DNA from: an uncultured Pseudomonadota bacterium
GTDB taxonomy: Bacteria > Pseudomonadota > Gammaproteobacteria > Burkholderiales > SG8-39
Assembly: GCA_903834835.1 (NCBI GenBank)
Contig: CAILKO010000057.1
Location: forward strand, 152,727 to 216,726
Direction: 5' to 3'
Length of the DNA: 64,000 nucleotides
Of the stretch, positions 9,239 to 18,049 are shown in pieces. The number at the start of each line of letters is the position of its first letter. Positions within the stretch are counted from its first letter, which is position 1. The translations under genes were made by a program, and so were the position numbers. Under the pieces are notes generated by a model. The model searched no databases. It was not told the DNA's origin and was given only the letters and a program-made list of their open reading frames with translations.

Positions 9239-9268
9239 TAAAATAGTAACATAAACGTTACTATTTTA
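9239..9268. repeat. Hairpin repeat, copy 2 of 4
   Basis: Twelve-base perfect arms at 9239-9250 and 9257-9268 flank the loop ATAAAC. The core GTAAC/GTTAC is identical to the other copies and the outer arm is A/T-rich (TAAAATA/TATTTTA). It lies directly after ccoS and before a minus-strand gene, that is, between converging transcripts. Confidence 0.75.
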
Positions 9269-9368
9269 CGTGGGAGCACCGATTTCTTTGGTACATGATT
9301 CAGGGGGGCGATACGGGACCAGATGACGTTTCAAAAGTCAGGTCATCGTGGCGCACATACTGCGCTGA

Positions 9369-9500
9369 TCGCTTCCGCCGTGCAGGTCTAGGAAGCGCAT
9401 GCGCAGATCAGCGGTCAAGCCGATGCACTGGAGCGCCGACTACAGCTACGCCCACCCGCTCTTCTGGGCACCGTTCATCATAGTCGGCGACGGCGGCTAG
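9369..9500 (+). pseudogene. Remnant of the C-terminus of a CHAT-domain protein
   Basis: After a stop at 9366-9368 this frame is open to a TAG at 9498-9500. Its last residues, MHWSADYSYAHPLFWAPFII, resemble the characteristic end of CHAT-domain (caspase-like) proteins, where a Y-x-HPxxWAPFxLxGD motif closes the domain. The catalytic His and Cys regions are absent. Only about 44 residues remain, so this is read as the 3' relic of a deleted gene. CHAT genes are often found near FecR-domain and TPR/outer-membrane genes like the two that follow. The family call rests on the terminal motif only. Confidence 0.5.
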
Positions 9501-9506
9501 TTCTTC

Positions 9507-10949
9507 TCATTGGACGACCGGACCCGCGCCGAACACCTGCACGCCGATCACCGCCTTGTTCGAGCTGAGCGGATCCTTGATCGCGTAGTTCAGGCCGACG
9601 TTGTTGCCGCCGTTCACGATCAGGCCGGTCCAGTTCGACGTCAGACCTGTGGTCGCGCCGCAGCCGGTGCCGGTGCAGGAGCCCAGCGCATTGCTTCCCG
9701 TGATGCGTGATTCACCGAACAGGGTCTGGTCCCCGCCGCTACCCATGGTGTAGGTAGCGCCTCCCACAGCGAACTGCAGGTGGGAAAAGTTGTAGGTGTC
9801 GTTCGTGAAGTTGATGTTGAAGGTTGCGGGGGACGGTGTGATGAAGGTGCCTGTCGTGCCCGCGGCATTGATCGGCGTGGTGCCTCCGATCGGGACGAGC
9901 GCAACCGATCCGGTGGTGGCCAGCGCGCCTGCGGTGCCGAACACATAACTCATATAGGGGTTCGTCATCGCGAGGTGGGGCGGCGCGCTGTTGAAGGCTG
10001 CCACGGTCGCGCCGGGCGAGAGCCACAGGCCGTAACTCATGCCGCCGGCTGAACCCTGCTGCGCAGCGTTCGCGGTTCCCAGATTCCCGTTGAACTCGAA
10101 GTAGCGGAAGCTCTGCAGGGTCGTCCCCGAGGTGACGAGCTGGAACTCCGAGCTTGTGGCGCCGGGAAAGTATGCACCGTGCACCTGGTCGGTCAGCCCG
10201 GTGCTGCTCAGCAGCGCCGCCGCGAAGGCCGGGCCGCCGCTCACGCCTTCCCCGTGCTCGGTCAGCGCGAGCGACCCGCCCTCGCTGTTGCGCTGCTCGG
10301 CGGCGACAAAGCGGTTGAATTCCTGCGCGGCAGGCGCTGAGACGGCGGCCTTGCGGATGACGACGCTGGGCAGGGTGCGCCGGTCGCGGACGAATCCGGT
10401 CTGACCCGGTCCGAGCACGAGTTCACCTGCGTCATTCAGCAGGGCCACGCGGCCGTTGCCGACGCTTACGGTGAGGCCGTTGGCGAGGCTCGCGAGGTAC
10501 TCCGTGCCGCGGATGCCGATGGTCGCGGTCGGCGTGTCGACGCGATAGTTGTTGCGCTGGCTGCCGTGGCCGATCGCGCCCGTCACGGTGCGCATCGCGC
10601 CCTTCAGCAGGCTGAAGAAGCCGCGCTCGCTGCCGTCCGGTCTGCCCTGGTAGCGGTAGTCGTCAATGCGAAAGTTTGTATCCGGCTGCAGCGAGGTGAG
10701 CGCGCCGTCCGAGAAACGCAGCTGCGCCCAGCTGTTCGGTCCCGTGGCGATTGCATCGCCGGAGGCCAGATCGCCGTTGCGCTGGGCGGGGCGGGTGGTG
10801 CCGTTCGCAGCGGTGATGCTTACGTTGCCGGAGGCGAACAGGATGCGGGCCGCAGCCTGTGCGAGGACTTCAGCCGAGGCGAATGCGCCGGAGAGCGCGA
10901 GCAGCAGGACGCCGAGTATGCGGATGCATTTCATGGGTTCGGTTCTCAT
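9507..10949 (-). CDS. Secreted FecR-domain protein
   Basis: 480 residues with an N-terminal signal peptide (hydrophobic run ILGVLLLALSGAFASA). A FecR-type domain follows at about residues 55-170 (GDAIATGPNSWAQLRFSDGALTSLQPDTNFRIDDY, IGIRGTEY). This is the stand-alone periplasmic/secreted FecR module rather than a sigma-factor regulator; no TM anti-sigma part or sigma gene is present. The remaining ~300 residues are Gly/Thr/Ser/Ala-rich, beta-like and of unknown function, with one CTGTGC cysteine pair. The start lies 2 bp after the stop of the upstream TPR/outer-membrane gene, so the two are coupled. An internal ATG at 10934 is an alternative start. Confidence 0.8.
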   Translation of the reverse strand: MRTEPMKCIRILGVLLLALSGAFASAEVLAQAAARILFASGNVSITAANGTTRPAQRNGDLASGDAIATGPNSWAQLRFSDGALTSLQPDTNFRIDDYRYQGRPDGSERGFFSLLKGAMRTVTGAIGHGSQRNNYRVDTPTATIGIRGTEYLASLANGLTVSVGNGRVALLNDAGELVLGPGQTGFVRDRRTLPSVVIRKAAVSAPAAQEFNRFVAAEQRNSEGGSLALTEHGEGVSGGPAFAAALLSSTGLTDQVHGAYFPGATSSEFQLVTSGTTLQSFRYFEFNGNLGTANAAQQGSAGGMSYGLWLSPGATVAAFNSAPPHLAMTNPYMSYVFGTAGALATTGSVALVPIGGTTPINAAGTTGTFITPSPATFNINFTNDTYNFSHLQFAVGGATYTMGSGGDQTLFGESRITGSNALGSCTGTGCGATTGLTSNWTGLIVNGGNNVGLNYAIKDPLSSNKAVIGVQVFGAGPVVQ

Positions 10950-10951
10950 GG

Positions 10952-12271
10952 CTAGCGGAATTCGTAGCGAAGGGCGACGTTGAGGACGGTGCGCTCGAAC
11001 TTGTAGAGCGCGACGCTGGAGCGGTTTTCGGTGTGCGAGAGCGCGCCCTGCAGTACCCAGTTGCCCGGCAGGGTGTAGCGCAGCCCGGCCTGCAGATCGA
11101 GTTGCCGGTCGTCGCGACTGGTGAGGAAGAGCGGTTCCTGACCGCCGTAGTCGCGTTGCTCCCAGGATGCGCTGCCGAAGGCGACGAATTTCGGAGCGAG
11201 CGTCAGTTCACCGCCCGCGCGGGCGCCGAAGAGGCGGTGGCCGAGGTGCGCGACGTTGGCCGAGATCTCGCGTTCCTCTCCTACGTAGGCAGAAAGGAAT
11301 ACTGTCGGAGTCCACTGCGTGGGTAGCGCCTGCACCCAGGCGCCGCCGAGCACGGTACGGTCGGCATCACGCAGCGGCTGACCGGGATAGCTCAGTCGGC
11401 CGTGCTGGACATAGGCACTGGCCTCCGATGATTGGCTGAGGGTGTGCCGCCATTGGCCGTTCACGCCGAAGTAGTCGCGGAACCGCGTGTTGTCCACCCA
11501 GAGGCTGTTCGTCTGCAGCGATGCCGAGTACTGGTTGCCTTCCCGGTCGAACACCGCACCGACGCTCGCTTCGAGGCTGGAATTGTCGAAGGCATCGCGG
11601 CTGAAATTGAGCTTCATGCCTGCGCCGGCACGGGCGACGATCGACCATTCCGGGTCCAGACGGTGGCGTACGGCGACGCCGGCCGAGAGGCCGAGGAATT
11701 CGTCGTCCTGGCGCACCGCGCCTGGCGCGAGCACGGCGATCGCGCCGCCCAGAGCGGGCACTGCGACCGTCTGACTGCCGGTGGCGCTGTTCACGTTACT
11801 GTCGGCACCGAGACTTGCTTCGACATAGCCCGACACGCGCGTGCCCTGGTCCTTCTCGATCTCGGCAATCTGGCCGAGCATGCGCGCGATGCGTTCGGCC
11901 ACCGGGGCCGGAACGTCGCCGCGCCGGGCTTCGGTGAGGGCCTGCCGGGAGGCTTCGATCTCGCCGAGGCTCAGGTAGGCCTGGCCGATCAGGGCCCGCG
12001 CATCCTGATTGTTAGGCTGGCGAGCGAGCACGCGCTCAAGCGCGAACACAGCCTGCGTCGGCTGGCCGGAATGCAGCGCGGCGGCCCCAAGCAGCAGATC
12101 GAAATCAGGTTCGCCCGCACGCGTGTCGGCCAGCCCCTGCAGCAGCACGTGGGCCTCGGCGGCGCGGCCTTCGGCGAGCAGGCGCTGTGCGGCACCCAGG
12201 GGATCCTCGGCGGCAAAGGCCGCAGCGGACAGGAAAAACGACAGGGAGACGACAGTTCGTCGAATGGACAT
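10952..12271 (-). CDS. TPR-containing outer-membrane beta-barrel protein
   Basis: 439 residues from the ATG at 12271; a longer frame upstream lacks protein-like character. A signal peptide (VVSLSFFLSAAAFA) precedes about 140 residues of TPR-like helices (AQRLLAEGRAAEAHVLLQGLAD, ALERVLARQPNNQDARALIGQAYLSLG). A long C-terminal region of alternating beta strands ends in an aromatic-rich strand (LNVALRYEFR), as in outer-membrane barrels. The architecture resembles Slam-like/'surface assembly' barrels but no specific family is certain. It is coupled to the FecR-domain gene; together with the CHAT relic this may be a surface signalling or protein-display unit. Confidence 0.75.
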   Translation of the reverse strand: MSIRRTVVSLSFFLSAAAFAAEDPLGAAQRLLAEGRAAEAHVLLQGLADTRAGEPDFDLLLGAAALHSGQPTQAVFALERVLARQPNNQDARALIGQAYLSLGEIEASRQALTEARRGDVPAPVAERIARMLGQIAEIEKDQGTRVSGYVEASLGADSNVNSATGSQTVAVPALGGAIAVLAPGAVRQDDEFLGLSAGVAVRHRLDPEWSIVARAGAGMKLNFSRDAFDNSSLEASVGAVFDREGNQYSASLQTNSLWVDNTRFRDYFGVNGQWRHTLSQSSEASAYVQHGRLSYPGQPLRDADRTVLGGAWVQALPTQWTPTVFLSAYVGEEREISANVAHLGHRLFGARAGGELTLAPKFVAFGSASWEQRDYGGQEPLFLTSRDDRQLDLQAGLRYTLPGNWVLQGALSHTENRSSVALYKFERTVLNVALRYEFR

Positions 12272-12485
12272 CCACTTCCTCGTAGGGGCCGGTCGGTACT
12301 GCGAAAAGGGCCGGTGCCGGAGACTGCGCGCTGCGGAGGGGCACCGAGCCGGAGAAAATCGGATGTGAAGATATCGCGGAATGGTGCGGCAGCCTGCGGT
12401 CTGGCAGGTCAAAATGTGTAAAACATTATGATTCAAAAGGAAATTTTATTGACGTTAGGTGAATTGTGCACTGCACGCACGGAAC

Positions 12486-12499
12486 TTGATGCATATCAA
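12486..12499 (+). promoter_or_regulatory. FNR box in the ccoN promoter
   Basis: TTGATGCATATCAA matches the FNR consensus TTGAT-N4-ATCAA at every defined base. The centre is 12492.5. A plausible -10 element, TAGCAT (12521-12526), would give a start near 12533 and place the box at about -41.5, the classical FNR class II position. ccoN starts at 12560 behind a GGAAGAGG ribosome-binding site. cbb3 operons are widely FNR/Anr/FixK-activated under microaerobic conditions. Confidence 0.85.
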
Positions 12500-12559
12500 A
12501 CCGGGCACGGCCCGAATGCCTAGCATGGCCTGCAACAAGCGCTCTCATCGGAAGAGGCC

Positions 12560-13990
12560 ATGCCGGAAATCCAGAATACGTACAACTACAAGGTCGTCCG
12601 GCAGTTCGCCGTGATGACGGTCGTGTGGGGCGTTGTCGGCATGCTGGTGGGGGTGATCATCGCCGCCCAGCTGCTCTGGCCCCAGCTCAATTTCGACATT
12701 CCCTGGCTGACCTACGGGCGCCTGCGGCCGCTGCACACGAACGCGGTGATCTTCGCCTTTGGCGGCTCGGCGCTGTTCACGACGTCCTACTACGTGGTGC
12801 AGCGCACCTGTCATGCTCGCCTGTTCTCCGACGGTCTGGCAGCCTTCACCTTCTGGGGCTGGCAGCTGGTCATCGTCGCCGCAGCCATCACGCTGCCGCT
12901 CGGTATCACGACCTCCAAGGAATACGCCGAGCTCGAGTGGCCGATCGACATCCTGATCGCGCTGGTGTGGGTGGCCTATGCGGTGGTGTTCTTCGGCACG
13001 GTGTTCAAGCGGCGGGTCTCGCACATCTACGTGGCGAACTGGTTCTTCGGCGCCTTCATCCTGACGGTGGCGATCCTGCACATCGCGAACAGCGCCGCCG
13101 TTCCCGCGGGACTCTGGAAGTCGTATTCGGCCTACGCCGGCGCGCAGGATGCGATGGTGCAATGGTGGTATGCGCACAATGCGGTGGGCTTCTTCCTCAC
13201 GGCCGGCTTCCTCGGGATGATGTATTACTTCATCCCCAAGCAGGCCGGACGCCCGATCTATTCCTACAGGCTCTCGGTGGTGCATTTCTGGGCGCTGATC
13301 TTCACCTACATGTGGGCGGGGCCGCACCACCTGCACTACACGGCGTTGCCAGACTGGGCGCAGTCGATCGGCATGATCTTCTCGCTCGTGCTGCTCGCGC
13401 CCTCCTGGGGCGGGATGATCAACGGCATCATGACGCTCTCGGGCGCCTGGCACAAACTGCGCACCGATCCGATCCTCAAATTCATGGTCGTGTCGCTGTC
13501 CTTCTACGGCATGTCGACCTTCGAAGGTCCGATGATGTCGATCAAGACGGTGAACGCGCTGTCGCACTACACCGACTGGACCATCGGCCATGTGCATAGC
13601 GGCGCGCTCGGCTGGGTGGGGCTGGTCAGCATGGGCTCGCTCTACTACCTGATTCCGAGGCTCTCCGGGCGCACCGAGATGCACAGCGTGCCCGCGATCA
13701 ACCTGCACTTCTGGATCGCGACCATCGGCATCGTGCTCTATATCGCAGCGATGTGGATCGCGGGCGTCATGCAGGGGCTCATGTGGCGCGCGGTGGGCGA
13801 GGACGGCACGCTGACCTACACCTTCGTGGAGAGCGTGAAGGCGACCTATCCGTTCTACGCCGTGCGGCTGCTGGGCGGGCTGCTCTACTTTTCCGGAATG
13901 CTGGTGATGGCCTGGAACACCTGGAAGACGGTCGCGGGCGGGCAGCCGGCCGACGCGAGCATCCCGGCGCCTGCGATGGCGCATGCCTGA
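12560..13990 (+). CDS. ccoN: cbb3-type cytochrome c oxidase subunit I
   Basis: 476 residues, 12 predicted membrane helices. The conserved metal ligands are visible: His59 (RPLHTN) and His346 for the low-spin haem, His344 for the high-spin haem b3 (TIGHVHSG), and CuB ligands His206 ([10 protein letters not shown]) and His256-His257 (AGPHHLHY). This is the catalytic O2-reducing, proton-pumping subunit in the inner membrane, used at low oxygen. The length is normal. It heads the ccoNOQP-ccoG-fixH cluster behind an FNR box. Confidence 0.97.
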   Translation: MPEIQNTYNYKVVRQFAVMTVVWGVVGMLVGVIIAAQLLWPQLNFDIPWLTYGRLRPLHTNAVIFAFGGSALFTTSYYVVQRTCHARLFSDGLAAFTFWGWQLVIVAAAITLPLGITTSKEYAELEWPIDILIALVWVAYAVVFFGTVFKRRVSHIYVANWFFGAFILTVAILHIANSAAVPAGLWKSYSAYAGAQDAMVQWWYAHNAVGFFLTAGFLGMMYYFIPKQAGRPIYSYRLSVVHFWALIFTYMWAGPHHLHYTALPDWAQSIGMIFSLVLLAPSWGGMINGIMTLSGAWHKLRTDPILKFMVVSLSFYGMSTFEGPMMSIKTVNALSHYTDWTIGHVHSGALGWVGLVSMGSLYYLIPRLSGRTEMHSVPAINLHFWIATIGIVLYIAAMWIAGVMQGLMWRAVGEDGTLTYTFVESVKATYPFYAVRLLGGLLYFSGMLVMAWNTWKTVAGGQPADASIPAPAMAHA

Positions 13991-14017
13991 AGCCCGAGCC
14001 GAGCGAGGAACAAGAAC

Positions 14018-14629
14018 ATGAAACTCACGCATGACATGATCGAGCGCAACCAGGCATTGCTGATCGTTCTGGTGATTCTGGTGGTGGCGGTGGGCGGTCT
14101 GGTCGAGATCGTGCCGCTTTGGTTCCAGCGCTCGGTGACCGAGCCGGTGGAGGGCCTCAAGCCCTATACCGCGACCCAGGTGATCGGGCGCGATATCTAC
14201 ATCCGCGAGGGCTGCTACAACTGCCATTCGCAGATGATCAGGCCGTTCCGGGCGGAGGTCGAGCGCTACGGCCACTACTCGGTGGCGGGCGAATTCGTCT
14301 ACGACCATCCCTTCCAGTGGGGCTCCAAGCGGACGGGGCCGGACCTCGCGCGCGTAGGCGGCCGCTATTCGGATGACTGGCACCGGCTGCATCTGAACAA
14401 TCCGCGCGATCTGGTGCCTGAATCGAACATGCCGGGCTATCCCTGGCTCGCGAAGACGAAGGCCGCGGACCACGATGTCGCGGCCCACATGCGCGCCCTG
14501 CGCCGCGTCGGTGTGCCCTATACGGACGAGCAGATTGCCGCGGCGCCCGACGAGCTGAAGGGCAAGTCGGAACAGGACGCGCTGATCGCCTACCTCCAGG
14601 TGCTCGGCACCGCGCTCAAGAAACCCTAG
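14018..14629 (+). CDS. ccoO: cbb3-type cytochrome c oxidase monohaem subunit II
   Basis: 203 residues: one N-terminal membrane anchor (about 13-34) and a periplasmic cytochrome c domain. The haem c site is CYNCH at 66-70 and the axial Met is Met138 in ESNMPGYPW. CcoO transfers electrons from CcoP to the CcoN core. It begins 27 bp after ccoN, with a GAGGAA ribosome-binding site. Confidence 0.97.
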   Translation: MKLTHDMIERNQALLIVLVILVVAVGGLVEIVPLWFQRSVTEPVEGLKPYTATQVIGRDIYIREGCYNCHSQMIRPFRAEVERYGHYSVAGEFVYDHPFQWGSKRTGPDLARVGGRYSDDWHRLHLNNPRDLVPESNMPGYPWLAKTKAADHDVAAHMRALRRVGVPYTDEQIAAAPDELKGKSEQDALIAYLQVLGTALKKP

Positions 14630-14641
14630 GGAGCGACGCGC

Positions 14642-14788
14642 ATGGACCTGAATCTGATCCGCAGCCTGCTCGGCGTGATCGCCTTCGCATCCTTCCTCGG
14701 CATCGCCTGGTGGGCCTATGCCCCGTCTCGCCGCGAGCGTTTCGAGCGCGACGCGATGCTGCCCTTCGAGGACGACGGCGCGCCATGA
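14642..14788 (+). CDS. ccoQ: cbb3-type oxidase small subunit CcoQ/FixQ
   Basis: A 48-residue gene between ccoO and ccoP, easily missed because of its size. The product is a single membrane helix (IRSLLGVIAFASFLGIAWWA) followed by a charged tail (SRRERFERDAMLPFEDD), the CcoQ/FixQ pattern. CcoQ stabilises the oxidase complex. It starts 12 bp after the ccoO stop, behind a GGGAG Shine-Dalgarno. Its end overlaps the ATG of a 30-codon frame that leads into ccoP. Confidence 0.92.
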   Translation: MDLNLIRSLLGVIAFASFLGIAWWAYAPSRRERFERDAMLPFEDDGAP

Positions 14789-14873
14789 ACTCCGGATATT
14801 CCGTGCGGCGCCTGACATCGGGCCGTTCCCATCACACTCTTCACACGGGACGGGGCCGCGCCCCGGTCTGCTC

Positions 14874-15788
14874 ATGAGCGAATTCACCAGCAGCTTCTGG
14901 GACTTCTACATCGGCGTGGCAACGCTGGTCGGCCTCGTCGCCTGCGCGGTCCTGCTGCGCGTGCAGACCACGCGGCGCGCGCCGGGCGAGGTGTCGACCA
15001 CCGGTCACGTCTGGGACGGAGACCTCGTCGAATTGAACAATCCCGCGCCCGCCTGGTGGCGCTGGCTGTTCTATCTGACGATCGTCTTCGCGTTCGTATA
15101 TCTCGCGCTCTACCCGGGACTCGGCAGCTGGAAGGGCATGTTGGGCTGGACCCAGATCGGGCAACTCAAGGAGGAAGTCGAGCAGGCCGACGGGCGCTAT
15201 GGTCCGCTGTACGAAAAGTTCGCCGCCCAGGAAGTTGCGACGCTCGCCAGGGACCCCTCAGCGCTCGCTGTCGGACAGAAGCTCTTTCTGAATACCTGCG
15301 CGCAGTGCCATGCCTCGGACGGCGGTGGCTCGCGCGGCTTTCCGAATCTCACCGACCGCGACTGGCTCTACGGCGGGGAGCCGGAAAAAATCAAGGAGTC
15401 CATCGCGCAGGGCCGCAACGGCGTGATGCCGCCGCTCGGCACCGCCCTCGGCAGCGAGGGCACCAAGGATGTGGCGCACTATGTGATGTCGCTCTCGGGC
15501 GGTGCGAACGACAGCCTGCGCCGGGCGCGCGGCGAGGCCTTGTTCAAGAACAACTGCGCGGCCTGTCATGGCGCGGACGGCAAGGGCAATACCGCAATCG
15601 GTGCCCCCAATCTGACCGACAAGACCTGGCTGCACGGCTCGGGCGAGGAGGGCATCATCGAGACGGTGACGAAGGGCCGGAACAACGTGATGCCCGCCCA
15701 CAAGGATCTGCTTACGCCTGCGAAGATTCATCTGCTTGCCGCATACGTGTATTCGCTGTCCGCGGCCCAGTCGGGCGGACAGAAATGA
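14874..15788 (+). CDS. ccoP: cbb3-type cytochrome c oxidase dihaem subunit III
   Basis: 304 residues from the ATG at 14874; the in-frame extension upstream overlaps ccoQ and does not look like protein. Two membrane helices (about 9-30 and 62-82) flank the family motif VWDGDLVELNNPAPAWW. Two class I cytochrome c domains follow: CAQCH at 142-146 with Met185, and CAACH at 228-232 with Met273. CcoP accepts electrons from soluble cytochrome c and passes them to CcoO. Confidence 0.96.
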   Translation: MSEFTSSFWDFYIGVATLVGLVACAVLLRVQTTRRAPGEVSTTGHVWDGDLVELNNPAPAWWRWLFYLTIVFAFVYLALYPGLGSWKGMLGWTQIGQLKEEVEQADGRYGPLYEKFAAQEVATLARDPSALAVGQKLFLNTCAQCHASDGGGSRGFPNLTDRDWLYGGEPEKIKESIAQGRNGVMPPLGTALGSEGTKDVAHYVMSLSGGANDSLRRARGEALFKNNCAACHGADGKGNTAIGAPNLTDKTWLHGSGEEGIIETVTKGRNNVMPAHKDLLTPAKIHLLAAYVYSLSAAQSGGQK

Positions 15789-15813
15789 GTTCGAGGGCGG
15801 GGCCGGTCCGGCA

Positions 15814-17262
15814 GTGAGCGATACCCCGCCCGTCGCGCAGCCGGTGGTCGTGGTGCGGCCCGGGCAGGATGCAAAGGAGGCGCTCGATCAGGCGCTGTTC
15901 GAAGTCCGCCACAAGGTCTATCCGCGTGCGGTGCACGGCTGGTTCGCCGCCTGGCGCTGGGTGCTGGTCTGGGCGACGCAGCTTGCGTTCTACGGCACCG
16001 CCTGGATGTCGTGGAACGGCCGTCAGGCCGTGCTGTTCGATATCGCCTCGCGCAAGTTCTACATCTTCGGCCTCGTGTTCTGGCCGCAGGACATCTTCTA
16101 CCTGACGATCCTGCTGATTCTGTCGGCGCTGTCGCTGTTTCTGTTCACGACGGTCGCCGGGCGCCTCTGGTGCGGCTATGCCTGCCCACAGACCGTCTAC
16201 ACCGAAATATTTCTGTGGATCGAGCGTCGTATCGAAGGCGATCGCGCGGCGCGCATGAAACTCGACAACGCCGGCTTCGGCGCGCGCAAGCTCGGCTTGA
16301 AGGCCGCGAAACACGCCGCGTGGATTGCGTTCGGGCTGTGGACGGGATTCACCTTCGTGGGCTATTTCACGCCGATCCGCGATCTCGCGGGGCAGGTGAT
16401 CAGCTTCTCGGCCGGCCCCTGGGAGAGTTTCTGGATGCTCTTCTACGGCTTTGCCACCTACGGCAACGCCGGCTGGATGCGCGAGCAGGTGTGCAAGTAC
16501 ATGTGCCCCTATGCTCGCTTTCAGAGCGCGATGTTCGACCGCGACACGCTGATCATCACCTACGACCACGACCGTGGCGAGCCGCGCGGCGGGCGCTCAC
16601 GGAGCGTCGATGCGCGTGCGCTTGGCCTCGGCGACTGTGTGGACTGCGGGCTGTGCGTGCAGGTCTGTCCGACCGGTATCGACATCCGCAAGGGGCTGCA
16701 GTACGAGTGCATCGGTTGCGCGGCCTGCGTGGATGCCTGCGGTCAGGTGATGGAGAAGATGAACTATCCGCAGGGGCTGATCCGTTATGCCACCGTGCGA
16801 GCGATGGACGAGAAGCTCACGCGCGCGCAGATGTTCAGGCGCGCGCTGCGTCCGCGTGTGCTGGTCTATGGCGCGCTGCTCGTGCTGATCGCGGGCGCGG
16901 CGATGATCGGGCTCTACCTGCGCGTGCCGCTCAAGGTGGATGTTTTGCGTGACCGCGCCGCGATTGCGCGCGAGGTCGACGATGGCCAGATCGAAAACGT
17001 CTACCGGCTGCAGATCATGAACACCACCGAGCATCCGCGCACCTACCGCATCAGCGTCTCGGGTCTGCACGACATCCATCTTGCCGGTCCGGAGCTGGTC
17101 GAAGTGGCGGCCGAACATGGCAGGGCGGTGCCGCTCAAGGTGCGCGTGCATGCGGAGCAGGAACACCTTGCAAAAGGCAGCCGCAAGGTCGAGTTCACGG
17201 TAAGTGCGCTCGACACCCCCGCAGAGACGGTAACGGAGAAGGCGGTATTCATGGTGCGCTGA
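15814..17262 (+). CDS. ccoG: cbb3 oxidase accessory ferredoxin-like protein CcoG/FixG
   Basis: 482 residues from a GTG at 15814; an upstream ATG at 15736 lies inside ccoP. Multiple membrane helices include the LWCGYACPQTVYTE signature. The central domain has two 4Fe-4S motifs (CVDCGLCVQVCP and CIGCAACVDAC), and a C-terminal Ig-like FixG domain ends in KAVFMVR. CcoG is a membrane protein involved in copper reduction/delivery during cbb3 biogenesis. It is followed after 32 bp by fixH. Confidence 0.95.
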   Translation: MSDTPPVAQPVVVVRPGQDAKEALDQALFEVRHKVYPRAVHGWFAAWRWVLVWATQLAFYGTAWMSWNGRQAVLFDIASRKFYIFGLVFWPQDIFYLTILLILSALSLFLFTTVAGRLWCGYACPQTVYTEIFLWIERRIEGDRAARMKLDNAGFGARKLGLKAAKHAAWIAFGLWTGFTFVGYFTPIRDLAGQVISFSAGPWESFWMLFYGFATYGNAGWMREQVCKYMCPYARFQSAMFDRDTLIITYDHDRGEPRGGRSRSVDARALGLGDCVDCGLCVQVCPTGIDIRKGLQYECIGCAACVDACGQVMEKMNYPQGLIRYATVRAMDEKLTRAQMFRRALRPRVLVYGALLVLIAGAAMIGLYLRVPLKVDVLRDRAAIAREVDDGQIENVYRLQIMNTTEHPRTYRISVSGLHDIHLAGPELVEVAAEHGRAVPLKVRVHAEQEHLAKGSRKVEFTVSALDTPAETVTEKAVFMVR

Positions 17263-17294
17263 ACGGCACCTTGGATCCGAACAGGAGAACAACG

Positions 17295-17774
17295 ATGACG
17301 ACTCAGAACGGGACAACGATGCACCCGGGTGGAAAGTGGTACCGGGAGCCCTGGCCTTGGCTGCTCATGGCCGGGCCGGCGATCGTCGTGGTGGCCGGTG
17401 TGATCACCACCTGGATCGCGGTAAGCGGCCGGGATCCGATGGTGGCGGACGACTATTACAAACAGGGCCTCGCGATCAATCGCGATCTCGCGCGTGAACG
17501 TGTCGCGGAGGCGCGTGGTCTGAAGGCGGAAATCGGCCTTGCAGGCGGGATGCTGCGCGTGCATCTCGAGGGCGCGAACGCGCCGGAGGTGGTCTTTGTC
17601 CGGCTCGCGCATGCGACGCTCGGGGACCTCGACCGGCGTCTGCGGCTCGCGCGCGTCGCCCCCGGGCGCTACGAGGGCGAACTCGGGCGTCTGCCGGCGG
17701 GCAAATGGCGCTATGTCGTCGAGGACCCGCGCGCCGAATGGCGCCTGAGCGGCGACTGGAGGCCGGCGTCATGA
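17295..17774 (+). CDS. fixH: FixH-family cbb3 assembly protein (CcoH)
   Basis: 159 residues from the ATG at 17295, preceded by AGGAG. One N-terminal membrane helix (WLLMAGPAIVVVAGVITTWIAV) is followed by the FixH signature VADDYYKQGLAINRDLARE, then a periplasmic beta domain ending in a YVVEDPRAEWRLSGDW strand. FixH/CcoH associates with the oxidase during assembly. The stop overlaps the next start (ATGA at 17771-17774). Confidence 0.92.
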   Translation: MTTQNGTTMHPGGKWYREPWPWLLMAGPAIVVVAGVITTWIAVSGRDPMVADDYYKQGLAINRDLARERVAEARGLKAEIGLAGGMLRVHLEGANAPEVVFVRLAHATLGDLDRRLRLARVAPGRYEGELGRLPAGKWRYVVEDPRAEWRLSGDWRPAS

Positions 17775-18049
17775 GCGGCGCGACGCGCGACCCGGGTGCG
17801 GACCTGCACGAGCGCCGCATGCACGCCGCGATGCGGGTGTTATGGCCGTCCTTTCTCGTCGCGACCGTCGCAGAGGGGCTGTTTTTCTCGGTGATCGATC
17901 CCGAGGACCTGTCTCTCTTCGGGCAGCCGCTGGAACTTAGCCGGCTGGGCGCCTACACCCTGGGATTCTTCGCATTCTGGGCTATCACCGCGGCCTCGAG
18001 CACCTTCACCTGTCTGCTCGAAGGGCGACGCGGAGGGGATCATGGTTAG
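17771..18049 (+). CDS. Small two-helix membrane protein of the cbb3 cluster, function unknown
   Basis: 92 residues. A charged N-terminus (ADLHERRMHAAMRV) is followed by two hydrophobic stretches, WPSFLVATVAEGLFFSVI and LGAYTLGFFAFWAITAASS, separated by an acidic loop. No cofactor motif is present. It overlaps fixH at its start and the cytochrome gene at its end by 8 bp, so it is translated as part of the cbb3 unit. A role in oxidase biogenesis is inferred from position only. Confidence 0.8.
   Translation: MSGATRDPGADLHERRMHAAMRVLWPSFLVATVAEGLFFSVIDPEDLSLFGQPLELSRLGAYTLGFFAFWAITAASSTFTCLLEGRRGGDHG

Noticed and set aside
9295..9483. 62-codon plus-strand frame between ccoS and the FecR gene
   Set aside because: No family resemblance and no ribosome-binding site; the neighbouring frame ending at 9500 carries the CHAT-like end instead.
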